A stretch of DNA of 64,000 nt from Stappia stellulata (GTDB lineage Bacteria > Pseudomonadota > Alphaproteobacteria > Rhizobiales > Stappiaceae). A program made the position numbers and the translations under genes. Numbering within the stretch: position 1 is the first letter of the stretch; the number at the start of each line of letters is the position of its first letter. The stretch lies in the NCBI RefSeq assembly GCF_020176715.1, contig NZ_JAIVMF010000013.1, positions 1 through 64,000 of the forward strand. The letters run 5' to 3'. Shown in pieces: positions 49,734 through 59,600 of the stretch. The notes beneath the pieces were generated by a model, which saw only the letters and a program-made list of their open reading frames with translations, was not told the origin of the DNA and ran no database searches.

Positions 49734-50437
49734 CAGGTCTTGTCTCCCTTGGACGCCGAGGCCTCGCCGCGCGCCTCCAGGAAGGCGTCGAGCGACGCGG
49801 GCCTTGGCACGGTTGCGTCGAGCGCCGGATCGGGGTGCACCGCCACGGCCCGTTTGGCAATATCGATCACGCCCGCCCAGATTGGCAACGCGTAATCCTC
49901 CGCGTCGTCGACCGGCGGCCCCTCCCGCCGCTTCATGGTGATGTGCTCCACATCGACGGCGATTACCCCGGTGGCGCGCTCTTCCTTGTCGCTCATCGGG
50001 CGGACCTCGTCCCAGCGACCCGGCAGAAGGTGATCGGTCAGGGCAACCAGCGCTTGATGCTTTTCCTCTGCGTCCGAAACCTGCCGTGCGGTGCCATGGA
50101 TCATGACGCAGCGATAGTTCATGGAATGGTGAAAGGCCGACCGCGCCAGGACCAGCCCGTCGAGCAGGGTCGCCGTGAGGCAGACCGGAACGCTTGCGCC
50201 CAGCCGCTTGACGATGCGCGTCGCCTTGGCGCCATGGAGATAGATTGTCTCTCCAATCCGTGCGTGGATCATCGGGATCACCATCGGTCGCCCGTCGTCG
50301 ATGAACCCGACATGGGAGAGAGCCACCCGGTCCAGCACGGCCCAGGCGTCGGCCTCCTGCGTCACGGCGCGTTTGCGCGCCCGGATGCGGGCGTGTGGCG
50401 GAAGCCGGTCTGAGGATGCGGTCGGTGTCTCGGTCAT
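49733..50437 (-). CDS. pyridoxamine 5'-phosphate oxidase-like flavin protein
   Basis: A split-barrel FMN protein of 234 residues related to nitroimidazole-resistance NimA-type proteins (LDRVALSHVGFIDDGRPMVIP, YLHGAKATRIVKRLG, VCLTATLLDGLVLARSAFHHSM, YRCVMIHGTARQV). AGGACAGG precedes the ATG. It is coupled to paiB and divergent from the MocR gene, an arrangement in which the MocR protein typically controls this gene. The residues that bind pyridoxine phosphate in true PNPOx are not obvious, so vitamin B6 oxidase activity is not claimed. Confidence 0.83.
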   Translation of the reverse strand: MTETPTASSDRLPPHARIRARKRAVTQEADAWAVLDRVALSHVGFIDDGRPMVIPMIHARIGETIYLHGAKATRIVKRLGASVPVCLTATLLDGLVLARSAFHHSMNYRCVMIHGTARQVSDAEEKHQALVALTDHLLPGRWDEVRPMSDKEERATGVIAVDVEHITMKRREGPPVDDAEDYALPIWAGVIDIAKRAVAVHPDPALDATVPRPASLDAFLEARGEASASKGDKT

Positions 50438-50496
50438 GATGCCTGTCCTGTTCGCGTGACGTGAGGCTTTGCCCCGGCGGGCGAAATGTGCCATGA

Positions 50497-50544
50497 AACT
50501 GGCTCCTGAAAAGTGCCGCTTTTCAAATTTTGAAAGTACCAGTT
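50497..50544. promoter_or_regulatory. probable MocR operator region
   Basis: Nested inverted repeats fill the divergent promoter. The outer pair AACTGG (50497-50502) and CCAGTT (50539-50544) encloses a perfect TGAAAAG/CTTTTCA hairpin (50507-50525) and a further near-palindrome CTTTTCAAATTTTGAAAG. The right arm touches the MocR start codon. Confidence 0.6.
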
Positions 50545-51999
50545 ATGGAAACCGCGGGTCTTTCCCTGTCGCGCGACAGCGCCGTTCCCCTGTCGGAGCA
50601 GATCTACCGGGGCCTGAGGGCGGCCATTGGCGACGGGCGCTTGCCGGCGGGCGGAAAGCTGCCGTCCAGCCGCAGGCTCGCCGCAGCGCTCGACGTGTCC
50701 CGCAACACGGTGACGGCGGCCTATGAGCTGCTTGTCGCGGAAGGGGTCGTCACGGTGCGTTCCGGCACAGCGCCGCGGATCGCCGAGACGCTTCCGCAAC
50801 CGCCGGCCGCGGTGCCGGAGACGCCGCAGCCGGCGAGATCCGCGCTCTCGCAGCGCGGGCAACGTTCGGCCGCCAATCCCTGGGCGGCGACCCGCAGGAT
50901 CGCCGGTGGCCGACTTGAACCCGGCACGCCGGCGCTCGACTGCTTTCCGCGCGATGCCTGGGGCCGCTGTCTGCGGCGCGCCGCGCGCACAATCCCCTCT
51001 GCCGGCCTCTTCTATGATCAACCCTCGGGTCTCCTTGTCCTGAAAGAGGTGCTGGCGCGCTATCTTGCGGCGGAACGCGGCGTGCGGGCGCGGGCCGACA
51101 CCATCCTGATCACGCCGTCGACCCAGGCCAGCCTGTCGCTGCTGGCCACCTGTCTCGCCGATCCGGGAGACACCGTGTGGCTGGAGGACCCCGGCTATCT
51201 CGGCGCCAGGGCGGCCTTCGATACGGCCGGCCTGCGCATCGCGGCGATGCCGGTCGACGATCACGGCGCGGATGTGTCGGCGATGGCCGCACGGGCGATG
51301 CCGCCGCGCCTGATCTATGTGACGCCGTCGCATCAGTATCCGATGGGCGCGCGCATGCCCTTGCCGCGCCGGCTCGCGCTGCTGGAAACCGCAAGGCGCG
51401 CGGGCGCGGTCGTGCTTGAGGACGACTATGACAGCGAGTTCCTGTTCGAAGGCCGCCCTGTCGCCGCCCTGCAGGGTCTCGCCGAAGGAGCGGAGGCGAT
51501 CTATCTCGGCACCTTCGCCAAGAGCATGATCCCGGGTTTGCGGCTTGCCTATATGGTGGTGCCGCAGCCTCTGGCGGCTCCCTTGAGCGCGGCGCAGCGC
51601 GCCGCCGGCCTCTATGCCGGGGCTATCCCGCAGGCGGCGCTTGCCGATTTCATCGATGGCGGCCATTACCGCGCCCATCTCAAACGGATCAGGGCGCTTT
51701 ACCAGACACGGGGGCGCTATCTGGCAGGGACCTTGCGCGCCGCGCTGGGCAACCGGGTCCAGGTGGCGGATCCGGTCGGCGGCGTGCAGCTGGCGGCCCG
51801 CTTCGCGCAATCGGTCGACGACCGCAGGCTTGCCGATGCGGTGAACGCGGATGGTTTCGGTGTCGCCGCCCTGTCCGCCTATGCGCTTGAGGCGGACGCG
51901 CGCGGCCTTGTGATCGGCTTTGCATCGGCGACGCAAGCCGATGCCGCCGCCTGCGTCGCGGCGGTGGCGGCGGCGCTTGACGCGCAACGGTCCGGTTGA
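50545..51999 (+). CDS. MocR-type GntR/aminotransferase regulator
   Basis: A 484-residue regulator. A GntR winged helix at residues 10-75 (PLSEQIYRGLRAAIGDGRLP, LAAALDVSRNTVTAAYELL) is joined by a linker to a fold-type I aminotransferase domain. The PLP lysine is in LGTFAKSMIPGLRLAY, with LEDDYDSEFLF carrying the ring-binding Asp. MocR proteins use PLP or an external aldimine as signal; PdxR is the best known. The divergent flavin gene is the likely target. The ATG directly abuts an operator arm and no ribosome site is seen, so the mRNA may be leaderless. Confidence 0.88.
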   Translation: METAGLSLSRDSAVPLSEQIYRGLRAAIGDGRLPAGGKLPSSRRLAAALDVSRNTVTAAYELLVAEGVVTVRSGTAPRIAETLPQPPAAVPETPQPARSALSQRGQRSAANPWAATRRIAGGRLEPGTPALDCFPRDAWGRCLRRAARTIPSAGLFYDQPSGLLVLKEVLARYLAAERGVRARADTILITPSTQASLSLLATCLADPGDTVWLEDPGYLGARAAFDTAGLRIAAMPVDDHGADVSAMAARAMPPRLIYVTPSHQYPMGARMPLPRRLALLETARRAGAVVLEDDYDSEFLFEGRPVAALQGLAEGAEAIYLGTFAKSMIPGLRLAYMVVPQPLAAPLSAAQRAAGLYAGAIPQAALADFIDGGHYRAHLKRIRALYQTRGRYLAGTLRAALGNRVQVADPVGGVQLAARFAQSVDDRRLADAVNADGFGVAALSAYALEADARGLVIGFASATQADAAACVAAVAAALDAQRSG

Positions 52000-52060
52000 A
52001 AATCACTGCCCGGCGAAAGGGTTGCTTGACCGGGGCGCGGGCGGCGCCTAGGTGTCGCGG

Positions 52061-52455
52061 GTCAGTCGGCTGGACGGCCGCTCCCGCAAGCACGGAAACG
52101 TCGCGGGGGAGGAAAGTCCGGGCTCCACGGAAAAACGGTGCCGGGTAACGCCCGGCGGGGGCGACCCCAGGGAAAGTGCCACAGAAAGCAAACCGCCGGG
52201 GCTCAGGCTCCGGTAAGGGTGAAAGGGTGGGGTAAGAGCCCACCGCGCGACCGGTAACGGAAGCGGCACGGTAAACCCCACCGGGAGCAAAACCGAATAG
52301 GGGCGACGCGGAACCGCAAGGTTCCGGCCCGTTTCCAGGCCAGTCGCCCGGGTAGGTTGCGTGAGGCGTTCGGCAACGAACGTCCCAGATGAATGGTCGT
52401 CGCGTGCGGCGCTTGCGCCGTGCCATACAGAACCCGGCTTAGAGGCCGACTGACA
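52061..52455 (+). ncRNA. rnpB: RNase P RNA (type A)
   Basis: Catalytic RNA of the tRNA 5'-maturation enzyme. P1 pairs GTCAGTCGGC (52061-52070) with GCCGACTGAC (52445-52454). Conserved core elements are all visible: GAGGAAAGTCCGGGCTCC near 52110, CAGGGAAAGTGCCACAGAAA near 52170, the AAACCCCACCGGGAGCAA segment near 52272, GTAGGTTGCG near 52351, and the ACAGAACCCGGCTTA P4 strand near 52427. The size of about 395 bases fits bacterial type A. A T-run at 52464-52468 follows. Confidence 0.96.
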
Positions 52456-52564
52456 CTTGTCCCCTTTTTGCGAATGGTCCGGCGCGCGCGTCCCGCGGCC
52501 CCGTCCCATGCCGCCCCGGTCCAGACCATCCCATGCCGGTCCATGCCTGATGGAAGGCTTTGAC

Positions 52565-52597
52565 GTGTCGGCGGCGTGTCGGCGGCGTGTTGGCGGC
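52565..52597. repeat. three 11-bp tandem repeats
   Basis: GTGTCGGCGGC, GTGTCGGCGGC, GTGTTGGCGGC in direct tandem, followed by a partial GCGG. No obvious role. Confidence 0.65.
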
Positions 52598-52791
52598 GCG
52601 GGGACAGCAAGGATCCGTTTACCATGAGGCGCGAAGCTGTGGAGCGATGTGCGCTGCAGCATCGGCAATTCGCGTCCGGAATCGCGGATTTGTGCGCCGC
52701 GGGCGGCATTTTGTTTTTCGCAACTCATTCTTAAGCTTAACCGTGGATAACTGTTTCGTGGCGCGTGACACGCCTTGGGGGAGGGGGTCAA

Positions 52792-52845
52792 ACCATCGGA
52801 TTCCATTGACGCCCATGAGGTCCCATGCTATCCCAAATCATCCCG
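52792..52845 (-). promoter_or_regulatory. MraZ-box-like TGGG ladder upstream of mraZ
   Basis: On the minus strand TGG or TGGG recurs every 10 bases. Plus-strand positions are ACCA 52792, TCCA 52802, CCCA 52812, CCCA 52822, CCCA 52832 and CCCG 52842. E. coli MraZ binds direct TGGGN repeats with 5-base spacers, that is the same 10-base period. The ladder lies 160-210 bases before mraZ and runs on the opposite strand to the gene. Confidence 0.6.
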
Positions 52846-53002
52846 TTTCGACGTGAGGCGACGGGTCCAAGGCAAACAACGGATCGGGGAAGTGTCCCGA
52901 CCGCAGCGGGTTGCGCTGCGGTGTACGGCATCCGTTTGTCCGGTGAGTGGGGGTTTGGCTGGAGCCGGGCAGTAGCTGTCCGGCCGTGGGGCGAGAGATC
53001 GA

Positions 53003-53464
53003 ATGGCCGGCTTCGTGTCGCATTACACAAATCGGCTCGACGCCAAGGGGCGCGTTTCCGTTCCCGCGCCTTTTCGTCAGGCGCTTGTGCGCGACGGTTT
53101 CGAAGGTCTCTACTGCTTTCCCTCTCCGCACCATCCGGCCATCGATGCCGGTGGCAATCAGCTCGTTGCCCAGATCGAGAAGCGCCTGCTTGGCGTCGCC
53201 ACGCTGACGGAGGATCACGATGCCCTGTCGACGGCCTTCTACGGCGCCAGCGAAACCCTGAAGATCGACGGCGACGGCCGGGTGATGCTCAGCGAGGAGC
53301 AGCGCCACCATGCCTGTCTCGACAATCAGGTCACCTTCGTCGGCCAGGGCTACAAGTTTCAGATCTGGGAGCCGGAGCGCTTCAAGGCGCATCGTGCGGA
53401 TGCGATCAAACGCGCCATGGACGTGCTGGCACAGCAGTCGGCAAAAGCGGCGGGTGCGGCATGA
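53003..53464 (+). CDS. mraZ: transcriptional regulator MraZ
   Basis: A 153-residue double AbrB-fold DNA-binding protein that controls the dcw operon. The two DxxxR signatures are DAKGRVSVP near residue 13 and DGDGRVMLS near residue 90. A short Ala-rich tail follows. First gene of the operon; its stop overlaps the rsmH start (ATGA). Autoregulation through the upstream TGGG ladder is likely. Confidence 0.95.
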   Translation: MAGFVSHYTNRLDAKGRVSVPAPFRQALVRDGFEGLYCFPSPHHPAIDAGGNQLVAQIEKRLLGVATLTEDHDALSTAFYGASETLKIDGDGRVMLSEEQRHHACLDNQVTFVGQGYKFQIWEPERFKAHRADAIKRAMDVLAQQSAKAAGAA

Positions 53465-54501
53465 TGGCGGCGGCACCCCGATCCGACGGTTCGCAAGATG
53501 TATCGAAGCGACCGCATGTGCCGGTTCTTCTGGCGGAGGTGCTCGAGGCGCTGGCCGCGAAGCCCGGCGACGCGATCGTCGACGGCACCTTCGGCGCTGG
53601 CGGCTATTCCCGCGCCATCCTGGAGACCGGGGCGCGGGTGATCGCCATCGACCGCGATCCCGACGCGATTGCCGGCGGCACGCCGCTTGTCGCGCAGTCC
53701 GCCGGTCGTCTCGATCTGGTCGAGGGGCGGTTTTCCGATCTCGACGTCCATGTGCGCGACCTCGGCCTGTCGAGTGTGCAGGGCGTAGTGCTCGATCTTG
53801 GCGTTTCCTCGATGCAGCTCGATCAGGCGGAGCGCGGGTTTTCGTTCCGCCACGACGGGCCGCTCGACATGCGCATGGAGCAAAAGGGCCTGTCCGCCGC
53901 GGATGTCGCAAACCTCATGCCGCAGCGGGACCTGACGCGGGTGATCGGTATTCTGGGCGAGGAAAAGCGGGCGTCCTCCGTGTCGCGGGCGATCTGTGAC
54001 CGCCGGGCGGAAGCCCCGTTCACGCGCACGTCGGATCTGGCGGCGGTGGTCGAGAAGGTGGTCGGACGCTCGTTCAAGGGCAAACAGATCCATCCGGCGA
54101 CGCGCACCTTCCAGGCGCTGCGCATGTATGTGAACCGCGAGTTGGAGCAGATCGTCGACGCGCTGGCCGCGGCCGAGCGGATCCTGGCGCCGGGCGGACG
54201 CCTCGTGGTGGTGACCTTCCACAGTCTGGAAGACCGCATCGTCAAGCGCTTCCTGGCCGATCGCACCCGCACACGTGCGGGCGGGTCGCGCCATCTGCCG
54301 GAAACCGACGTGCCGCCGCCGACCTTCGAGCTTGCCTTCAAGGGCGCGCGGGAGGCGGGCGAGGACGAGGTCCGGGACAACCCGCGCGCGCGCTCGGCGC
54401 GCTTGCGCGCGGCCCTGCGCACCGATGCGCCGGCACGAACCGACATGCCGGACAATCTCGGCGTTCCGCGCCTGGCCACCCTCGAACAGGCGGACGGATA
54501 G
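53461..54501 (+). CDS. rsmH: 16S rRNA (cytosine1402-N4)-methyltransferase
   Basis: SAM-dependent enzyme of 346 residues that methylates N4 of C1402 in the ribosomal P site. Motifs are HVPVLLAEVLEAL, DGTFGAGGYSRAIL (SAM loop), VIAIDRDPDA, VVLDLGVSSMQLD, RTFQALRMYVNREL and VVTFHSLEDRIVKRF. It starts at the ATG overlapping the mraZ stop by four bases, indicating coupled translation. The C-terminus is longer and less conserved, as is common in rhizobial forms. Confidence 0.96.
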   Translation: MMAAAPRSDGSQDVSKRPHVPVLLAEVLEALAAKPGDAIVDGTFGAGGYSRAILETGARVIAIDRDPDAIAGGTPLVAQSAGRLDLVEGRFSDLDVHVRDLGLSSVQGVVLDLGVSSMQLDQAERGFSFRHDGPLDMRMEQKGLSAADVANLMPQRDLTRVIGILGEEKRASSVSRAICDRRAEAPFTRTSDLAAVVEKVVGRSFKGKQIHPATRTFQALRMYVNRELEQIVDALAAAERILAPGGRLVVVTFHSLEDRIVKRFLADRTRTRAGGSRHLPETDVPPPTFELAFKGAREAGEDEVRDNPRARSARLRAALRTDAPARTDMPDNLGVPRLATLEQADG

Positions 54502-54505
54502 AGCG

Positions 54506-54862
54506 ATGACACGCTATCTGAATATCTTCCTGGTGATCGGGGTCCTGGCGGCCGCCGCCACCGTCTACGACATGAAGCACGATGCGGAGCGGGCGGCAGA
54601 GCGTGTCGCCAACCTGCAGCAGCGCATCGACGAGGAACGCGAGCAGCTCAAGCTGCTGCGCGCCGAATGGAGCCTGTTGAACGATCCCGGCCGCCTGCAG
54701 CGGCTGGTCGAGCGCTACAACGACCACCTCAACCTCCAGCCGCTCGAGGTCGAGCAGATCACCCGTATCGAGGATGTGCCGATCAAGCCGATGAAGCTCG
54801 AGCCGATCGGCGGCGACAACGCCCTTGGCGGCTATGCCGGCACGCAGCCGGTCGTGAGATAG
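54506..54862 (+). CDS. ftsL: cell division protein FtsL
   Basis: A 118-residue bitopic division protein. One N-terminal membrane helix (YLNIFLVIGVLAAAATVYDM) is followed by a periplasmic coiled coil (AERVANLQQRIDEEREQLKLLRAEW, quoted in part) and the conserved NDPGRLQRLVERY segment. It forms the FtsQLB complex that activates FtsWI. It lies four bases after rsmH and directly before ftsI, the usual order. Confidence 0.9.
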   Translation: MTRYLNIFLVIGVLAAAATVYDMKHDAERAAERVANLQQRIDEEREQLKLLRAEWSLLNDPGRLQRLVERYNDHLNLQPLEVEQITRIEDVPIKPMKLEPIGGDNALGGYAGTQPVVR

Positions 54863-54872
54863 GGGAGCCGTG

Positions 54873-56588
54873 ATGTCGAAGAGCGATCAGCCCGTCTCCT
54901 TTCTCCAGCGCCGCACGGTGGGGGAGCGTCATGTTCCGCGCGGTCCCTCGACGCGGGCGGTGCGTTCGCGCGTCTATATGGCGATGGCGGTGTTTGCCCT
55001 TGTCTATCTGGCCATCGGCGGCCGCCTGGTCATGCTCGGCTTCAGCGAGGAAGCGGAGACCGCCTCCTATATCTCCGCGCAGGACAGCGTTGCCGCCTCG
55101 CGGCCCGATCTCCTCGACCGCAACGGCCAGATCCTGGCGACCGACATCAAGACCGCCTCGCTCTATGCCGAGCCGCGCAAGATCATCGACGTTGACGAGG
55201 CGCTGGAAGGCATCGCCAGCGTTTTGCCGGAACTCGGCACGGACGCGGTGCGCCGCCGGCTGGCCAGCAATGCGGGTTTCATCTGGCTGAAGCGCGAGCT
55301 CACGCCGCGCCAGCGCACGAAGCTGCATGACCTCGGCATTCCGGGCATCGGCTTCCTTGAGGAAAACAGCCGTTTCTATCCCGGCGGTCCGACCGCAAGC
55401 CACATCGTCGGCTCGGTGAATGTCGACAACAAGGGCATCTCCGGCATGGAGCTTGCCGTCGACAAGGCCTGGCTCGGGGAACTCCAGGACCTGGGGTTCG
55501 CCAGCGACCGCCGGCCGATGGAGGGCGTCAGCCTGTCCGTCGACCTGCGCGTTCAGCATGTGGTGCGCGACGAGCTGGCGAAGGCGCTGGAACGCTACAA
55601 GGCGATCGCCGGCGTCGGCATCGTGCTCGATGTCCGGACCGGCGAGGTGATCGGCATGTCGTCGCTGCCCGACTTCGATCCCAACGACCGGGCGCAGGCG
55701 CTGGAAAAGAACCGGCTCAACCGCGCCACCGGCGGCGTGTTCGAGATGGGGTCGGTGTTCAAGGCTTTCACCGTTGCCATGGCGCTCGACAGCGGCAAGG
55801 TGACGATGGACGACAGTTTCGACGCCACCCGCCCCTTGCGCGTCGGCCGGCGCACGATCAACGACTTCCACGGCAAGCGACGCATTCTCTCGGTCGCGGA
55901 GACCTTCATCTATTCGTCCAACATCGGGACGGCGAAGATGATGCTGGCGGCCGGGGTCGACACCCAGAAGGCCTTCATGGAGCGCATCGGGCTGACGACG
56001 CGCACCGAGACGGACCTTCCGGAGGTGGCGACGCCGCTGCTTCCGCCGAAGTGGAACGAGCTTGCCGCGATGACGATCTCCTTCGGTCACGGCATTTCCG
56101 TCACGCCGATGCAGACGGCGGTGGCAACGGCCGCGCTCGTCAACGGCGGCCGTCTCATTCCCCCGACGTTCACGCCGCGCAGCGAAGCTGAGGCGAACGG
56201 GCTCGCCCAGCAGGTGATCGATCCCAGGACCAGCGAGATCATGCGCTATCTGTTCCGGCTAAACGTGCTGAGCGGATCGGGGCGCCGCGCCGAGGTTCCG
56301 GGCTATGTGGTCGGCGGCAAGACCGGCACGGCGGAGAAGATCGAGAACGGCCGCTATGTGTCCGACAAGCGCCGCAACTCCTTCCTCTCGGCCTTCCCGA
56401 TGGACGATCCGCGCTACGTCGTGCTGGTCGTGCTCGACGAGCCCAAGCCCGAACGCGAGGGCATCGGCGCCACCGCCGGCCTGAACACCGCGCCCACCAC
56501 ATCGGCCATCATTCGCAGGATTGCCCCCACGCTGGGTGTTTTGCCCAAATTCGGAGATAAGACGGAGACCGTTTCAATCGCCTACTGA
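54873..56588 (+). CDS. ftsI: septal peptidoglycan transpeptidase FtsI (PBP3)
   Basis: A monofunctional class B penicillin-binding protein of 571 residues. After a basic cytoplasmic tail comes one membrane helix near 37-55, a pedestal domain with RPDLLDRNGQILATD, and the transpeptidase. The serine is in EMGSVFKAFT (about 296), SxN in YSSNIGTAK (about 348) and KTG in VGGKTGTAEK (about 485). It crosslinks septal wall with FtsW. A GTG one codon upstream is an alternative start; AGGGGAG serves either. Confidence 0.95.
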   Translation: MSKSDQPVSFLQRRTVGERHVPRGPSTRAVRSRVYMAMAVFALVYLAIGGRLVMLGFSEEAETASYISAQDSVAASRPDLLDRNGQILATDIKTASLYAEPRKIIDVDEALEGIASVLPELGTDAVRRRLASNAGFIWLKRELTPRQRTKLHDLGIPGIGFLEENSRFYPGGPTASHIVGSVNVDNKGISGMELAVDKAWLGELQDLGFASDRRPMEGVSLSVDLRVQHVVRDELAKALERYKAIAGVGIVLDVRTGEVIGMSSLPDFDPNDRAQALEKNRLNRATGGVFEMGSVFKAFTVAMALDSGKVTMDDSFDATRPLRVGRRTINDFHGKRRILSVAETFIYSSNIGTAKMMLAAGVDTQKAFMERIGLTTRTETDLPEVATPLLPPKWNELAAMTISFGHGISVTPMQTAVATAALVNGGRLIPPTFTPRSEAEANGLAQQVIDPRTSEIMRYLFRLNVLSGSGRRAEVPGYVVGGKTGTAEKIENGRYVSDKRRNSFLSAFPMDDPRYVVLVVLDEPKPEREGIGATAGLNTAPTTSAIIRRIAPTLGVLPKFGDKTETVSIAY

Positions 56589-56670
56589 CCGGAGCCGGCG
56601 CGAACCGGGGTCGCACCAAAGGTTCGCATCCGCTCCCAACGACGACGCACACCAGATATTGGCGCACAAC

Positions 56671-59600
56671 ATGCTGCTCAAGGACCTTGCCGGCGAACAG
56701 GTGCTCGCCGCACCCGAGTTCGAAACCGAAATCGCCGGATTGTCCGCCGACAGCCGAACGGTCTCGGACGGATTTCTTTTCGCAGCCCTCAAGGGCGCGA
56801 CCAGCGACGGGACCCGCTTCATCGAGGATGCGCGCGCTGCCGGCGCAAGCGCCGTCCTCGTCGGCCAGGACGTTTCCGCGCAGACGCTGGAAAGCCTCGG
56901 CGACGGATTTCCCGTCATCGTCAGCGACGATGCGCGCCGCACGCTGGCGCTGATGGCGGCGCGCTTCCATGCCGACCAGCCCGAAACCGTGGTCGCTGTC
57001 ACCGGAACCAGCGGCAAGACGTCGGTTGCCGTCTTCGCACGGCAGATCTTCGCCGCCGCCGGCCACAAGGCGGCCAGTCTCGGCACCATCGGAACGGTGA
57101 CGAGCGCGGGCGCGAATTACGGCGGCCTGACGACGCCGGATCCGGTCTCGCTTCACCAGACGCTGGCGCGGCTTGCCCATGACGGCATCACCCATGCCGC
57201 GCTGGAGGCCTCCAGCCACGGGCTCGACCAGCGCCGGCTCGACGGCGTGCGCCTCGCGGCCGCCGGCTTCACCAATCTGGGCCGCGACCATCTCGACTAT
57301 CATGCGGATGTCGAGGACTATCTCGCCGCCAAGCTGCGCCTGTTCGACACGCTTCTTCCCGACGGGAGGACCGTCGTTCTGGAACCGGAGGCCCCCTATG
57401 CCGACCGGGTGATGGCGGTTGCACGCGAGCGTGGCCTTCCGCTTTTTACCGTCGGAGACGGGGGCGAAGATCTCGCCCTCAAGGCCATTCGCCACGACGG
57501 TTTCATGCAGGTGCTCAGCCTTCAGACCGAGGACGGCCCCCGCGAGATCCGTCTGCCGCTCGCCGGCCGTTTCCAGGTCTCCAATGCGCTGATCGCGGCG
57601 GGACTTGCGATTGCTGGCGGTGTGACCACCGACGTGGCGCTTGAGGCGCTGGAAAGCCTTGAAGGCGCGCCCGGGCGGCTGGAGCTCGTCGGCGAGAGCG
57701 ACGACGGAGCGCTCGTCTTCGTCGATTACGCGCACAAGCCCGATGCGCTCGACACCGCGCTTGCGGCTCTTCGCCCCTTCACCAAGGGGCGGCTGATTGT
57801 CGTCTTCGGCGCGGGCGGCGACCGCGATGCCGGCAAGCGCCCGCTGATGGGCGCGGCCGCTGCGCGTCAGGCGGACGTGGTGATCGTCACCGACGACAAC
57901 CCGCGCAGCGAGGATCCGGCCGCGATCCGCAGCGCGATCCTCGAGGCGGCCCCTGGCGCGCTGGAAATCGGCGACCGGCGCGATGCGATCGAGGCGGCGG
58001 TCGGCATGTTGCAGGCGGGCGATGTGCTGTGCATCGCCGGCAAGGGCCATGAGCCGGGGCAGATCGTCGGCGACGAGGTGCTGCCCTTTTCCGACCATCA
58101 GGTCGCGCGCACAGCCCTTGCCGCCATTGCCGAGAGCGACCTGTTCGCCGCCTCCGAAGACGATGCCGGAGGGTTCGAACTGGATCTCGCGGCCCTTCTG
58201 GAGGACGAGGCGCCGGCCGGGAATACGCCGGAGGTGGACGAGGCGGCGGAAGGCACTCCGGACGTGGACGGCGTGTCGCTGGACGACCAACTGGCTGCGG
58301 CCCTTCTCGATGAGTTGGGCGGCGATGCCGGCCGGACCGATGCCGATGAACCTGCTGAATCTGATGTCGCTGAAGCCGAGGAAGCCGACGACGGGATCTT
58401 CGCGGATGCCGACGAGGGGCCGGACAGCGACGCAACGGCCGGAGGCGATGGCGAGGCAGACGCTGGCGAAGGCGAAGACGACGCGTTGTTTGCCGATCGC
58501 GACGACGCGGTCATGGCCGACGCGCTGACGACGGACGGCCAAGACGACATCGACACCGAAGAGACGGTCGAAGACGCCGGCGAACCGGATCAGGCGGAAG
58601 CCGAGACCGAGGCAGATGAAACCGAGCTCTCCGCGACCCTTGCCGAAAAGACCGAGGACGGGGAAGCGGACGCGGACGAAGCGGACCTTCGCGAGGGGGA
58701 CGTTGACGCTCCTGTCAAACCGGCCGACGCTGACGCGGATGATGCCACCGGGGAAAACGCCGAGGAAGAGCCCGACGCGTCGCGTGAGTTCGCCGATGCG
58801 GTACTCCCTGCGGCTGCTGCCGCGGCCGCGGCGGCCGTTGCCAAGGGGAGCGAGCCGCAGACGTTCGAACCTCTTCCCGAGCCGGACGACAGTCGTCCGC
58901 TTTGGACGCTGGACGAGATGGTCGCGGCGACCGGCGGCCGGGCCGAGGGTGTGGAGGCCGGCGCGGCGATTTCCGGCCTCTCCATCGACAGCCGCACGAT
59001 CCAGCCCGGCGAGGCGTTCGTTGCGATTGCCGGTGAGCGGTTCGACGGTCACGATTTTGCCGGCGCCGCCCTTGAGGCCGGTGCGACCCTTGCCCTCGTG
59101 TCCGCGGCCCGGCGCGCCGACCTGCCCAAGGACGGGCGCTATCTGATCGTCGCGGACGCGCTTGAGGGCTTGCGCGATCTGGCGCGGGCATCGCGGGCGC
59201 GCAGCCGGGCGCGGATCGTCGCCGTCACCGGCTCGGTCGGCAAGACCAGCACCAAGGACATGCTGAAACTGGCGCTGGATGCCTCCGGCAAGACCCATGC
59301 GCCCGTCGCCTCCTTCAACAATCACTGGGGCGTGCCGCTGACGCTGGCGCGCATGCCGGCAGATTGCGCTTTCGGCGTCTTCGAGATCGGCATGAACCAT
59401 GCCGGCGAGATCACGCCGCTGGTCCGGATGGTGCGTCCGCATGTCGCCGTCATCACCACGGTCGCGGCGGTTCATCTGGAGTTCTTCGGCTCCGTGGAGC
59501 GGATCGCCCAGGCCAAGGGCGAGATCTTTCTCGGGCTCGAGCCTGGCGGGCTTGCGCTCCTCAACCGCGACAACGACCAGTTCGATCTCCTGACCTATCT

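Larger units (their letters stand above)
52456..53002. other. intergenic region between rnpB and mraZ
   Basis: No gene supported. It holds the rnpB T-run, the triple 11-bp repeat at 52565, an AT-rich patch with TTCTTAAGCTTAACC near 52727, and the TGGG ladder at 52792-52845. The dcw promoter should lie between about 52700 and 52960. Confidence 0.55.

Noticed and set aside
52738-52750. GTTATCCACG, one mismatch from a DnaA box
   Set aside because: A single isolated site near the dcw promoter. No cluster, no AT-rich unwinding element and no dnaA, parA or hemE gene nearby, so no origin is claimed.
52727-52752. TTAA-containing sequence resembling a CtrA site
   Set aside because: The two TTAA-like halves are not at the required seven-base spacing; only a partial match can be forced.
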